Source of the DNA: Hofstenia miamia
Taxonomy: Eukaryota > Xenacoelomorpha > Acoela
Assembly (NCBI GenBank): GCA_004352715.1
Contig: SCFE01000032.1
Span: 1,430,109 to 1,494,108, forward strand
Direction of reading: 5' to 3'
Length of the DNA stretch: 64,000 bases
The translations under genes and the position numbers were made by a program. A model generated the notes under the pieces. It was not told the origin of the DNA, ran no database searches, and worked only from the letters and a program-made list of their open reading frames with translations. Shown piece after piece: positions 41,387 to 52,100 of this stretch. How positions within the stretch are numbered: the first letter of the stretch is position 1; each line of letters starts with the position of its first letter.

Positions 41387-42517
41387 TCAGCAAAGCATAT
41401 AATGAAAAACACTTCCGGAAATTCCTCCTATAAACTGTGATGAAGTCACTGTGAAAACAATCAACATCATTGCTGTTGATCTTCCAACTTTGACATCATT
41501 ATAAATGTAGTAAGCAGCAAGAGGCTCTACTGAACCCACTACTATTCCATGCAAAGCTGCAAGAACGAAAAGCAGTAAAACATTGTTGATAATATGAAAT
41601 GAGGCCTGTGTCAAGAACACTATTAAAATTGCACATGATGCTAAGAAGAAAATCCACAGAAACCTGTATATATATTTAGCAATAAGAAGATAGGCAAATC
41701 TCACAAATATTAACCCAAACTGATACAATGTAATGAACCACCTAATTTGTTCTGCTGGTTTCAAAAAATCACTATTGACAGTTGAAAGTTCAAACAGAGC
41801 ATAAGAAACAAAAAATTCTATGGCACATCCAATTTGGTTGTAGAAAAATACTTTAAAAAAACACATTTTATATATTGAAAATGCGCTCTTTTGCTCTTTG
41901 TCAAGTAAGTATTCAGAATTTTCCTTTGGGAAGTCTTTAAAGCCAAGATAGGCCCATATCATCATAAAAATGGGCAACACTGCAAATAACAAAAATACGT
42001 TGTTTCTAGTCAAACCAATTTGCGTTAAGCTACTATAGGAAAAACTTCCGACAAAATGACTTAGCCCGGTTCCACAAAGTAAATATAGTGATGAAAGTTC
42101 ATTGCATCTTGCAGCATATCCATATGCTATTGTTAAGAAGAGCTTACTAAGGAATATAATGGAAATTGAAACTCCGAAAACAACAACCACTATGTTGCAC
42201 AAGCCCATTGTTATATGACAAGCAAACATTACTAATCCCATCGAAAGCAAGGCTGCCCTAATTGGTGGAAGCTTATAAAATGGTAGAATTGTTGCTGAAA
42301 ACCCAATCATTTCAGAAATCCCAACTAGTGTTCCACTTGAAATTGCATTGCATTTATTAGAAAGAGTGAAAAAAGTTGAGTTCACATTAGATACCTTCTT
42401 GGGATGATACAACGATATACTGTCATGCATTGCAGTTAAATTTAAAAAGTAACTCCAATCAAAAAATAACCCCACAATGAGAAAAGAAAGATTGCTTTTA
42501 AATCTACATTCATTGAT
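41387..42517 (-). CDS. CLN3: CLN3/battenin-like multispanning membrane protein, main exon
   Basis: An uninterrupted 376-residue coding exon ending with a stop at 41387. It begins at a splice acceptor (CTTTCTATTTTAG just before 42517), so at least one upstream exon with the start codon exists but was not found. Blocks line up in order with animal CLN3: LTAMHDSI in the first luminal region, CNAISSGTL, SHFVGSFSYSSLTQIGL, FEL...QIRWFITLYQFGL, LLFVLAALHGIVVGSV and a C-terminal FIGGISGSVFHYMLC. About ten hydrophobic segments are visible. CLN3 is a lysosomal/late endosomal membrane protein whose loss causes juvenile Batten disease in humans and which is needed to clear glycerophosphodiesters from lysosomes. 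Sequence is divergent from vertebrate CLN3. The usual length is about 400-440 residues, so roughly 30-60 residues are missing upstream. A broken copy lies at 57180-58298. Confidence 0.85.
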   Translation of the reverse strand: MNECRFKSNLSFLIVGLFFDWSYFLNLTAMHDSISLYHPKKVSNVNSTFFTLSNKCNAISSGTLVGISEMIGFSATILPFYKLPPIRAALLSMGLVMFACHITMGLCNIVVVVFGVSISIIFLSKLFLTIAYGYAARCNELSSLYLLCGTGLSHFVGSFSYSSLTQIGLTRNNVFLLFAVLPIFMMIWAYLGFKDFPKENSEYLLDKEQKSAFSIYKMCFFKVFFYNQIGCAIEFFVSYALFELSTVNSDFLKPAEQIRWFITLYQFGLIFVRFAYLLIAKYIYRFLWIFFLASCAILIVFLTQASFHIINNVLLLFVLAALHGIVVGSVEPLAAYYIYNDVKVGRSTAMMLIVFTVTSSQFIGGISGSVFHYMLC

Positions 42518-43786
42518 CTAAAATAGAAAGTTATTACTTAAATTATTGCGACCTTCTTACTTTTCATCAAATTGATTTTAGAAAACAGAAGACAGTCTAT
42601 AAAATTTTCGTCACAATTGGAAATGTATTAGTTCACCTATTTAGTATTATTTCTCATAATACTTGATATTGGTGTCATCATCAATTTCACAGTTAAGGTT
42701 TTGCATTACAATGCTTAGAATAGAGATGTTTTCCGCAAACTCATTTTATTAGACATCAATATACCTTTTGGAAAAATACTATTTAAGGTTTTATTATCAT
42801 TTATAATAGGTTTAATAATCATTTTTACAAAAATATTCACTCCCTACAGAGCAGGTTCTCTTTTTTATTAAACTCACTAAGAATGGCCCCATCATTATAC
42901 CGAGTTTTCCTACTGAACTAGAAGGCGCTCTTTGAATTTCGTCTTGATATTTTACTATTATTTTTATTCTATTAAATTTGAAATTTTTGTGATAGTGCGC
43001 ACACTACACTGGGAAATTAAATTTTAGTAACTAATTTATTTTCACAAAATATTTTCTTAGAAAATAATAATAAAAAACACTGTACCTTTGCAGGTTATTT
43101 ATTCAAGACATTATATTTTAAAAAATTCCAATTAAAAATGAATTATAAGACTATATTACGCTTATCTTAGGTATAACTTTAAGAAAATCATACTATAATT
43201 TTTGTTCAAAAAACAAAATTATTCGAAATAAAAAGATTTACATTATAATACTCGAGTAAACAATGCATGAAATATGTGAGAATTATTGTAGAAAAAACGA
43301 AACTTCGTGAAAAATGAGTATGAAAACTAGTCTTAACTTTTATATTTAACATGAAATGGCGAAGGTAAAACTATATATTCTTCCAATTTTATACTTTATT
43401 CTAAATTTGATAGAGGTTTAGTAACATTAAATTATAAACGAGCTCACTGAACGTATAACATTCCAAGAACGGGATCGCGCAAACCCGTGTGAATCCACTA
43501 AACCTCATCACTGGAATTAGGGAAATTAATTCCAAACTATGCGCACAAAAACTGCAAGACATACATTTCTGCTTCTATCAATAACAAACTATGCAGTCTG
43601 CAACAACTCGAATGTCTTGAAAACGTTGACTGAAATGTTAAATTTGTTGAAGTTTATTATTTTAGTTTTTTGAGAACATTTTTAACAAAAACGGTGTAAT
43701 TTACATAAGAATTTCACTATTATTATTACAACAAAGCGCCTCTATAAATTGTTAACTCGACAAAACGACTCTTATAACTATATACC

Positions 43787-43789
<3 letters not shown>
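42518..43789. other. Upstream region of the CLN3-like gene, first exon not located
   Basis: Should contain the intron and N-terminal exon on the minus strand. A GTAAGA donor-like site occurs 43 bp before the acceptor, but the preceding frame has a stop and no suitable ATG, so I do not call it. Confidence 0.4.
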
Positions 43790-43820
<31 letters not shown>

Positions 43821-43987
43821 NNNNNNNNNNNNNNNNNNNNNNNNNNNNNNNNNNNNNNNNNNNNNNNNNNNNNNNNNNNNNNNNNNNNNNNNNNNNNNNN
43901 NNNNNNNNNNNNNNNNNNNNNNNNNNNNNNNNNNNNNNNNNNNNNNNNNNNNNNNNNNATATATATATATATATATATATATATATA
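43790..43987. repeat. (TA)n microsatellite with gap 43821-43958
   Basis: Pure AT runs on both sides of 138 N. The gap is probably unresolved microsatellite. Confidence 0.9.
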
Positions 43988-43994
43988 CTATATA

Positions 43995-45323
43995 CAGGGT
44001 TATCGTAAAGTCTCCGTCACTCTATTTATAATAAATACCAAAATACCCATTGATCGGAAAATATTTTAAATATGTAAATACAATCATGTATTATCTAACA
44101 GAAAATATGATTAACTTCTTTTTAATACATCATTATCAATTTCAATATATAGTTATATGTGCTTTACAATGAGTGGTGATTCGGATTTCAGCATACAAGA
44201 AAAAAGTTTTTCTTGCTTCTCATGCAATATGCAGTGGCTCTACTCAAGCAATGAGAATATTCGAGGGCAAGTACAAGAAGATGGCTCCACCTCGGACGAC
44301 AGTCAATTACTGGAAAGATATGCTCTGGAAGACGGGTAGCCTCGATCAAGTCGTCCATCATTAGACCAAGACAAAACTAGTGATGTGGTCAATTACGTGA
44401 AAAATAACCCTGCAACCAGTCAGAGGCACGTAGCGCAAATGTTCGATGTCGCACAATCTTGCGTCAGCAAAATATTAGTGGGTGCCGGCATGAAGTGCTA
44501 CAAGTTTTCTTGGGTACAAAGACTCAATGATGACGATCCGCATCAATGGATAGAGTTTTGTAATTGGATTCTTGGACAAAATTCAAGTTTTGTAAACTCT
44601 CGTGTTTTCTGATGAAAGCTCATTCTATCTCAACGGATTGTGAATAAGCACAACGCTCACTACTATTCAACTGAAAACGAACATCGCTGCATGGAAATAC
44701 CTATTAAGTCACACGCTTATACTGTTTGGGCAGCAATATCGTATCATCATGGTGTTGTTTACAGTATTTCGGAAAAGACAATGAGCAAAGAGCGCTATCT
44801 TAATATTCTTCAAACAAAGGTTGGGCCATTTATGCAATTGCGACACAATAAATATTTTCAGCAAGATGGCGAACCACTGAACTACGCAAATATCTGCAGG
44901 AATTGGTTAAATTTAAACCTCAGCGGTCGGTGGATTGGAAGACGAGGTAGTGTGCAGTGGCCTCCCAGATCCACAGACTTGACAATTCCAGACTTTTGGC
45001 TATGAAGTCATATGAAAGAATGCATCTATTCCAAGAATCCCCAAACAATGGATCAATTAAAGCGTGAAATTGGAAATTATTTCGCGAATCTGAACATGCA
45101 GTTTTTGAAATCTTGGTATTGCTCATTTCTTCATCGTTGTCAAGTTTGTGCTGATAATGATGGCGGACATTTTAAACACTTATTGTAACTATTTGTAACT
45201 GTTTTATACCTCTTATATGTTCTGCCAGTTAATACATGATTGTATCTACATATTACAATATTTTTCGATCAATGGGTATTTTGGTATTTATTATAAATAG
45301 AGTCACGGAGACTTTACGATCAC

Positions 45324-45327
<4 letters not shown>
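43995..45327 (+). mobile_element. DD41D mariner-type transposon, complete but dead
   Basis: 1333 bp bounded by TA. Terminal inverted repeats of about 100 bp (43995-44094 and 45230-45327) are nearly identical, with ends CAGGGTTATCGTAAAGTCTC and (complement) CAGAGTGATCGTAAAGTCTC. It is inserted in a (TA)n microsatellite that continues at 45328-45363. One transposase reading region lies between the repeats (44173-45187). Confidence 0.92.
44173..45187 (+). pseudogene. Mariner transposase (DD41D, rosa-like), several frameshifts
   Basis: The N-terminal helix-turn-helix part runs 44173-44335. A frameshift near 44350 leads to SDVVNYVKNNPATSQRHVAQ (second HTH). A further shift and stop near 44600-44640 interrupt FSDESSFYLNG, which bears the first Asp. 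The frame at 44640-45005 has YTVWAAISYHHGVVY, the second Asp in FQQDGEPLNYA and the third Asp in RSTDLTIPDFWL, with 41 residues between them. A nonsense change directly after FWL (TGA where Trp is usual) is followed by HMKECIYSKNPQTM and RCQVCADNDGGHF to the end at 45187. DD41D is characteristic of the rosa group of mariner-like elements. At least three disabling changes. Confidence 0.88.

Positions 45328-45363
<36 letters not shown>
45328..45363. repeat. (TA)n microsatellite, right flank of the mariner
   Basis: Pure dinucleotide run continuing the tract interrupted by the mariner insertion. Confidence 0.9.
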
Positions 45364-45367
<4 letters not shown>

Positions 45368-45415
45368 CCCTGTGCGGGTACGGGCTTACTCATGTTGACC
45401 CGCCCGTGCCCGTCG
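45364..45415. repeat. GC-rich inverted patch, possible hAT terminus
   Basis: TAGCCCTGTGCGGGTACGGG followed about 20 bases later by CCCGCCCGTGCCCG gives an imperfect inverted repeat. The word TAGCCCTGTGCGGGT is like ends of hAT elements. The other end was not located. Confidence 0.3.
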
Positions 45416-46739
45416 GTAGAGGTAGAAACAAATTGGCCCCTGTTCATGAGTTGAATGTAGTATCCCTCCACATGTATGCTTATACAGATTCGTACCGGCT
45501 GTAGATAAGCAATCAATACTGAACTAAATGATACATAAAAATGTTGATTAAATTTAGCAGGGGATTTTTATTTATCGTACATCTTCGGTTTGCTTAAATT
45601 ATTTTAGCAGACCGCATTCGCTGTTAATTAATTATTGTGGCGTTGCTACTCAAAATCGGTCTGAACAATCAGCAAGTAACAAAACTACTAGCAAATGTGC
45701 TGCCGGTTTGTTGCCTTTTCCATTTAATGAACTTTTGATAATTCGTGGAAATTAATTTTAATATTTCTATATATTTGTTCAGGAATATATTTTTGTCATT
45801 CTGAATAAGTTGAAAACGAATACATTCTATAGCCTTTACCAGTGCTGCTTATTATGTATACATTAGGGTGATTTTCAAAAATCGAATTTTGGAGAAGCAC
45901 TTTACTACTGAAAACTTTATGTTTCATCATTACCTTAGCGTACTGGCAAACAATAGGATGTTGTCAGTACTGCAATCATGGAGCACAGTAATCACCTAAT
46001 TCTCTGTGCTTCAATTATTTTTCAAAATTATCCAACTTTTTAAATTTGATTGTGCTCTAACTAAACTACTAAACAACCTGGTGTTTCGAAAATATTAAGA
46101 ATTTTCAATATTATGTTATAACAATTGCAACAACAAGAACCATTATTAATATATATGAAAATTTGTTCTATCACTTAGCCACATTGGAAAAGGTGACTTA
46201 TTACACTAAATAATCTGCATATAGTGGTATTAGCTCATATTTTCTTAGCAGTTATTGTACTAATCATTCCAAAATCATGTGAATACAAAATCACATCATA
46301 AACAAGAAAAGAACAAGAAATAGAAGACAAATCTCTCAGTTTTAAGCATCACCGGAATCAACAAGTGTTGTGAAAGAGCTATCAAAGTTCTACAGGATAT
46401 GAAAATACATGAAAATCTGCCATTACGATTTATTTTGTAAAATATATACTTGGAAGAGTCTCCTTATAATAAATTAAAATAACAAGTCTAATCTGATACA
46501 CTTGCATGCCTTTGAATGTTTTTGGATCAGTGCATTGAATATATTTTGCTTAATTGCTATATTTTTGAATTATAGCCTAAAGCAAAACTTTCAAAATGAA
46601 TTGTGGATTAATTTTTAAGCAAATCCAAGAAAACCTACATCTTCATTTCTTCATTGCATTCTAGCAAAAACTCATCAAAATATGGTACAGGGATATAATA
46701 TTACAATAATGTTGTACCCGTAGTATGCATGTGTATAAT
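45416..46739. other. No gene seen
   Basis: AT-rich, no recognisable gene. Confidence 0.5.
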
Positions 46740-46773
<34 letters not shown>

Positions 46774-47127
46774 NNNNNNNNNNNNNNNNNNNNNNNNNNN
46801 NNNNNNNNNNNNNNNNNNNNNNNNNNNNNNNNNNNNNNNNNNNNNNNNNNNNNNNNNNNNNNNNNNNNNNNNNNNNNNNNNNNNNNNNNNNNNNNNNNNN
46901 NNNNNNNNNNNNNNNNNNNNNNNNNNNNNNNNNNNNNNNNNNNNNNNNNNNNNNNNNNNNNNNNNNNNNNNNNNNNNNNNNNNNNNNNNNNNNNNNNNNN
47001 NNNNNNNNNNNNNNNNNNNNNNNNNNNNNNNNNNNNNNNNNNNNNNNNNNNNNNNNNNNNNNNNNNNNNNNNNNNNNNNNNNNNNNNNNNNNNNNNNNNN
47101 NNNNNNNNNATATATATATATATATAT
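46740..47127. repeat. (TA)n microsatellite with gap 46774-47109
   Basis: AT runs flank 336 N. Frames reading YIYIYI through it are artefacts. Confidence 0.9.
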
Positions 47128-48829
47128 GCATATATTCCTGAAAAAATAGTTGGGTCTGAATAGCTCTTCGTCAATGAGTTGCATAAAAATTACTTACGTT
47201 TATAGAATTAGGATGTCAGCAAATGACATGCACTTTTGGCAAGTGGCCAGGTGTAATTTGTGCATTTTGAATGCATGTGAACATTTATTGCATTGATTAT
47301 ACAAAATTATCATACTGAGGATTCGTTAAAGCATGCCAAAACTTGGTTGCTATTTATAATAATTAATAAAAGACATGACAATAGTTTTTAATATTATAAT
47401 TTTATGGGCCTAAATTTTAAATCATATCTATTATCAAGGCTTTGCACTTCGACTTCGCATTTTTAAACTTTTGTGTACTTGTACTAAAATATTCTCAATG
47501 CATTTTTCTTACTTAAAAGCAATAAACTATCATAAAGGGGAAATGAATGAGTACAACCAACTATCAATTTCCCTTTTTTGTTAAATATAGGTCAAGTGCA
47601 GATTAGAAGACGTCAAATATAGTTCTGATATAATTGAAGAGACTCTTTTTTGAATAGAAGTGTATAAATTGTTTCGAAAATCAACGTTTTGCTTCTGAAA
47701 GAGACATATGAGGTCTGGCTATTCGTGTTTTATGTAGGTTTTTATTTTCTGGGTGTATTGATCACTCTTTGTTTTAGGTCAATATTTCAAACAGCAGCTG
47801 AGACTCAACATCCTACATAATGTGATGTATAGCTATTGTCAGGCTTTTTTCAATTTGACTGCTTTTGATTTGAGGTACCACTACACGGGATAATGTGTCT
47901 GGGTTTGTACTTTTTTCCTTTTCAAAGGTCATTTTTAGCGCATCACTAGCAAGAATGCACATTTGTAGTTGCGAATTCCATAAATGCTTTTGTAAACGTT
48001 TTCTAAACTCATAATTGTTCTCTAGCAGGCTTCTAAACGTTTTCTAAACGTTTTCTAAATCTATTATATGAGTTTTTTACCCTAAGTCAACTAATTGATA
48101 TACATGTATTGTTATTATTACTAAATTTGGTACAAAAACAAAATTTGAGAATTTTCCGTTTTGAAAAAATACACCTTTACATCTATAACGGGCGTAAAGT
48201 TACAAAAAAGTTTTTTTAATAGAATATTAATTACATATATTTCAAAAATCCGATGTTATTTGAGATGATTTGCTTGATTTTATTATAATATCCTTAGTAA
48301 TAACAAAATGTCTCTCATGTATGCAAATAGATGTATTTCTTTTCTCACAAAAAAACCAAGTTTTATTAGAACTTCTTAGATAATCAATAAAAATAAGTTT
48401 ATATGAGTTTGGTTAAAAATTGAGAAAATTTTGAAAAAAATGTCAAAATACCTTAAATGAATTAATTAATCATTTACTTGAATTATTAATATTGGCGCTC
48501 GCTATTCAAGAGCAGGGTGAAAGCACTAACGTGCAATCTTTATAATGAGTGTTAATCACAAGGGATTGCCAAATTTTGTTTGCATTTCTGAATTTGAATA
48601 CGTTTCAGTTAAAGGTTCCCTTCACTGTTGCAAAACAGTAAGTAACTATTAACTTCAACAAAACTTCATTCTGTTAAATATAATGTAAATCCTTTTTATG
48701 GTACTAAATTTCAAGTGCAAATTCCAAATATAAACGGACTGTGCAGGCAATTTGTCTATCCGACAAAATTTTTTAAATTCCAATTTTCTTACGCAAACAT
48801 GAAAATGGTATTCCTGAACGAACCATCTC
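47128..48829. other. No gene seen; short CTAAACGTTTT tandem units
   Basis: Three CTAAACGTTTT-type units cluster at 47993-48060, two in direct tandem. Otherwise AT-rich with no recognisable gene. Confidence 0.5.
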
Positions 48830-49200
48830 TAGGGCTACTAACTTTTAATCTATAAGGAAGTGATATAAATAATGCAACAGAGTGCGAAATTATACATTAT
48901 GCAGATGATACATCAATTTTAGGTAGAAATTCATTGTTAAACATAGCAGTTAGAACAATTGAATCAAAATGGATGAAATTGTGCAAGTACATGTAGTTGA
49001 AGCAGTTAGAACAATTGAATCAAAATGGATGAAATTTTCCAAGTACATGTAGTTGAACATGCATGCATGGCATATCGATGCAAATACACAATTGTACATA
49101 ATGCAACCATCTTGAAAAGAAGTAGGCGTCTCCAATTTGTCTCCTATACTGCCATATCATCCTTTGATAAGCTTAAATATATATGAGAAATAAAGATTGA
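48830..49200 (+). pseudogene. LINE reverse-transcriptase fragment with internal tandem duplication
   Basis: Contains EIIHYADDTSILGRN and VRTIESKWMKL, aligning to motif C and the following helix of the 35427 LINE. After a tandem duplication (48946-49057) come HIDANTQLYIMQPS and a trace of the KYLG block. Many stops; truncated at both ends. Confidence 0.7.
48946..49057. repeat. 56-bp tandem duplication inside LINE fragment
   Basis: Two units of 56 bp (48946-49001 and 49002-49057) differ at two positions (GTGC versus TTCC). The duplication breaks the LINE frame. Confidence 0.9.
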
Positions 49201-49343
49201 TTCAAATCGCATATTAACATTAATAGCTAAAAGTAGCAATAGATGCAAGAAATTTGCCCAAAGGCAATTGAATAATACAGAATTTTCATTAGTTATTTTG
49301 GCCAACTTAAAGAATGCGAACACTTCAGAACACTTCATTCACT

Positions 49344-49567
49344 ATATATATATATATATATNNNNNNNNNNNNNNNNNNNNNNNNNNNNNNNNNNNNNNN
49401 NNNNNNNNNNNNNNNNNNNNNNNNNNNNNNNNNNNNNNNNNNNNNNNNNNNNNNNNNNNNNNNNNNNNNNNNNNNNNNNNNNNNNNNNNNNNNNNNNNNN
49501 NNNNNNNNNNNNNNNNNNNNNNNNNNNNNNNNNNNNNNNNNNNNNNNNNNNNNNNNNNNNNNNNNNN

Positions 49568-49599
<32 letters not shown>
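49344..49599. repeat. (TA)n microsatellite with gap 49362-49567
   Basis: AT runs flank 206 N. Confidence 0.9.
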
Positions 49600-49602
<3 letters not shown>

Positions 49603-49949
49603 AGCAGATTGGAACTGGAATTAGTGAAGAGTGTTAGATGTCAAAAACTGGTTCGGTCTTTTAAATATCTGAAGTCATTGGCGACAATTTCCATATTAAT
49701 GCATTCACGTTAAATTGTACCAGTTGCACAAGTGTATCATTTAATCAATGTCATCTGAGATTAACTTTTCATTTTGTAATTCAGATGAATTTTGTAACTG
49801 AACCTACAAATTTTCTTATTATTTAAATTTAGTGTGTTTTGAAGATTTTCAATAGCGTTGGGAATGTCTCTTGAAATTGCATTTCCATAAATTTCCATGT
49901 CCATTTCCATAATGTTGCAATGGAAATTTATATTTCCATGTGCAATCCT
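49600..49949. other. No gene seen
   Basis: AT-rich, with repeated words of the type TTTCCATGTCCATTTCCATA near 49880-49920 next to a (TA)n run at 49950-49974. Confidence 0.5.
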
Positions 49950-49999
49950 GATATATATATATATATATATATATAGGTCAGAAATATATTTATATACAT

Positions 50000-52100
50000 A
50001 TACTGCAAGAGAAGATAATTTCTATCTCCTACTAAGATTAAGCTATTCAAAAATCGGAGAAGCAATGTTTATTAAGCAAACTAAGAAAGATCAACTATTA
50101 AATATACACCAAAGCATGTTAACACTAAACTTATTTAAGAAGTTCATGCAATATTAATTTTTAAAGAGTAGTTATTGAAAATTTATTATCGCATTATTGT
50201 TATACTGAAGATAATTTGAAGTCGAAACTGGTCTATTTTAAACCTTATTACAAACATGAATATATCAAAGCTCAGTATAATTCATTTGAATTTATTTTGA
50301 CGAAATTTCTGGCAGGTTATGAAAGAACAACGCAATCAGAAATAAAAAACTACATCATAGACTTAAAAAAGAAGAAGAAAGAACATCATTTCTTCAAAGT
50401 TGTTTAAAAAATAAAGTAATACCCAAGTTGTTATCAATATCACTTCAAAGCATATGAAACCCTTTTCATCCTAATTCAAATCTGGACAAATCAAAACCCA
50501 AAGACAAATAATAAAGGAAGCAATATCTAACAAAGAAGAGTTAAGAACAAATTTTGATAACAGTACTTTATAAATGCAAAAATCCCACATATATTTTAAA
50601 CTTCTAACCTTGGAAATCAAAGAGTGTCTTAATATCAAAAACAACGTCACAAAAAGAAACTTAACAACTTACTAAGAAGCAATAACATACATAAGGATAA
50701 TTTTACTTTTCAAAATACAGTAATAAATCTTTCACACGAAGGCTAATTGCAGATGAACAAACAGCATTGTCCCTTAAAACGAACATCAGTTAGCCTTGCA
50801 CATTTAACAAAACCAAACTTAAAATTGAGGAAAAAATTTATTTTGTGTTCTAATTCATAAAAAAACGAATGGATGATTTACAAAATTGCCGTCTTGATAT
50901 TCGTAATCTCTTTGAAAGCTATACCCACCGCATTGCATACCAAGGAAAATATGAAATCTGATAAAAAAATTAAAAACAATAGCTTCAGAGGATAATATAT
51001 ATATATCAAAGAGTGACAAAGGAGTTGTGATCACTGATAAATCATTCTATGTAAACAAAATGAAAATAATACTAGATGATAAATCAAAATTTATTGAAGA
51101 AAAAGCAACCAATATTAATAACAAATTTATAAGAGAAGAAGAAAAGCTTAATAAATTCATTTTAGAGTTAAAAAAGAATGGAAAACTAACAAATGAATTA
51201 TATGACTCCCAAAAATTCATAAAGATCTTGGAAATCCACCAATGAGACCAATTGTATCTATAAAAAACTCCTAAAATTCAAATTGGCAAAATGGTTAGAT
51301 AAATCTTTAAAAAATGCATTCCAACTAAATATAATGTTTGTGATACATCTGATTTTCTAACCAAGTAAAATTCCGCCTACCGATTAAATAATAAAAAACA
51401 ATTTATTGCAAGCTACGATGTAAAATCATTATTTACTAACATTCCGTAAGAAAAACAATCAATCATACATTGAGAATAACAGCAGAAGTCAAAATTTTGA
51501 TATCTCATGCTACTTTGCGTAAATTGCTTGAAAATTGTTTCTTGAATACCCCATTCCTATTTAATAAAACCGTGCATAAACAGATTGACAGAATGGTAAT
51601 GAGATCAGCTTTAGGACAAACAATAAAACCAGATTTTTTGATAATTAAGAAGAATCTAAAAAATTTTCAAATTACCTAAATAACATTTTACCAGATATCA
51701 AATTTACTATGGAAACTGAATCCAACAACAAATTATATTTCTTGATATGTGCATACATATGCCTTCAACAACTATCATGAAACCAATTGGCACATCAAGT
51801 CAACAAATTTTGGACTCCATATTCCATATAGGTCTAATTGTAGTAAAAAATTCAAATCTAACACCCTAAAATCATTATTTAATCGTGCTAAACTAACATC
51901 ATCAAATTGTAAGCATTTAACAGATGCCACTGAAAAAATCTTTCAGACATTAGAGAAAAATATTACCCGCACAACATTTTCAAAAAGTTCTCGAATGACA
52001 TGTTTTTAAGTAATAATCGAATTAAGGATCAAATGGAAAACGCCAGTGATGAAACTAAAATTTGAAACTTCCCTATTTGCAGCAACCAAAAAGTACAATG
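50000..52100 (+). mobile_element. Penelope-like retroelement relic
   Basis: A chain of blocks in Penelope order, spread over frames with many stops. They are a VINLS-type N-terminal block (about 50725), KGVVITDKSFY (about 51020), PKIHKDLGNPPMRPIVS (about 51216-51265), motif A ASYDVKSLFTNIP (about 51410-51448), motif B KQIDRMVMRSALG (about 51578-51617), NNKLYFLD (about 51726-51750) and the region ending LFNRAKLTSSN (about 51875-51910). The segment that should hold the YxDD catalytic box, between motif B and NNKLYFLD, is too short and lacks it, so an internal deletion removed the active site. No GIY-YIG endonuclease was recognised after 51,950. Confidence 0.75.

Noticed and set aside
41387-42517. 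UNC-93-like or generic MFS transporter
   Set aside because: Considered first because of the many membrane spans. The ordered blocks (AxHDSI, GALSYLGLTQ-like, FEL...RWxxxLYQ, C-terminal G-rich helix) match CLN3 specifically.
44385-45005. Active mariner transposase
   Set aside because: Several frameshifts and a nonsense codon lie between conserved blocks.
43749-47184. Frames reading YIYIYI
   Set aside because: Translations of (TA)n microsatellites and gaps.
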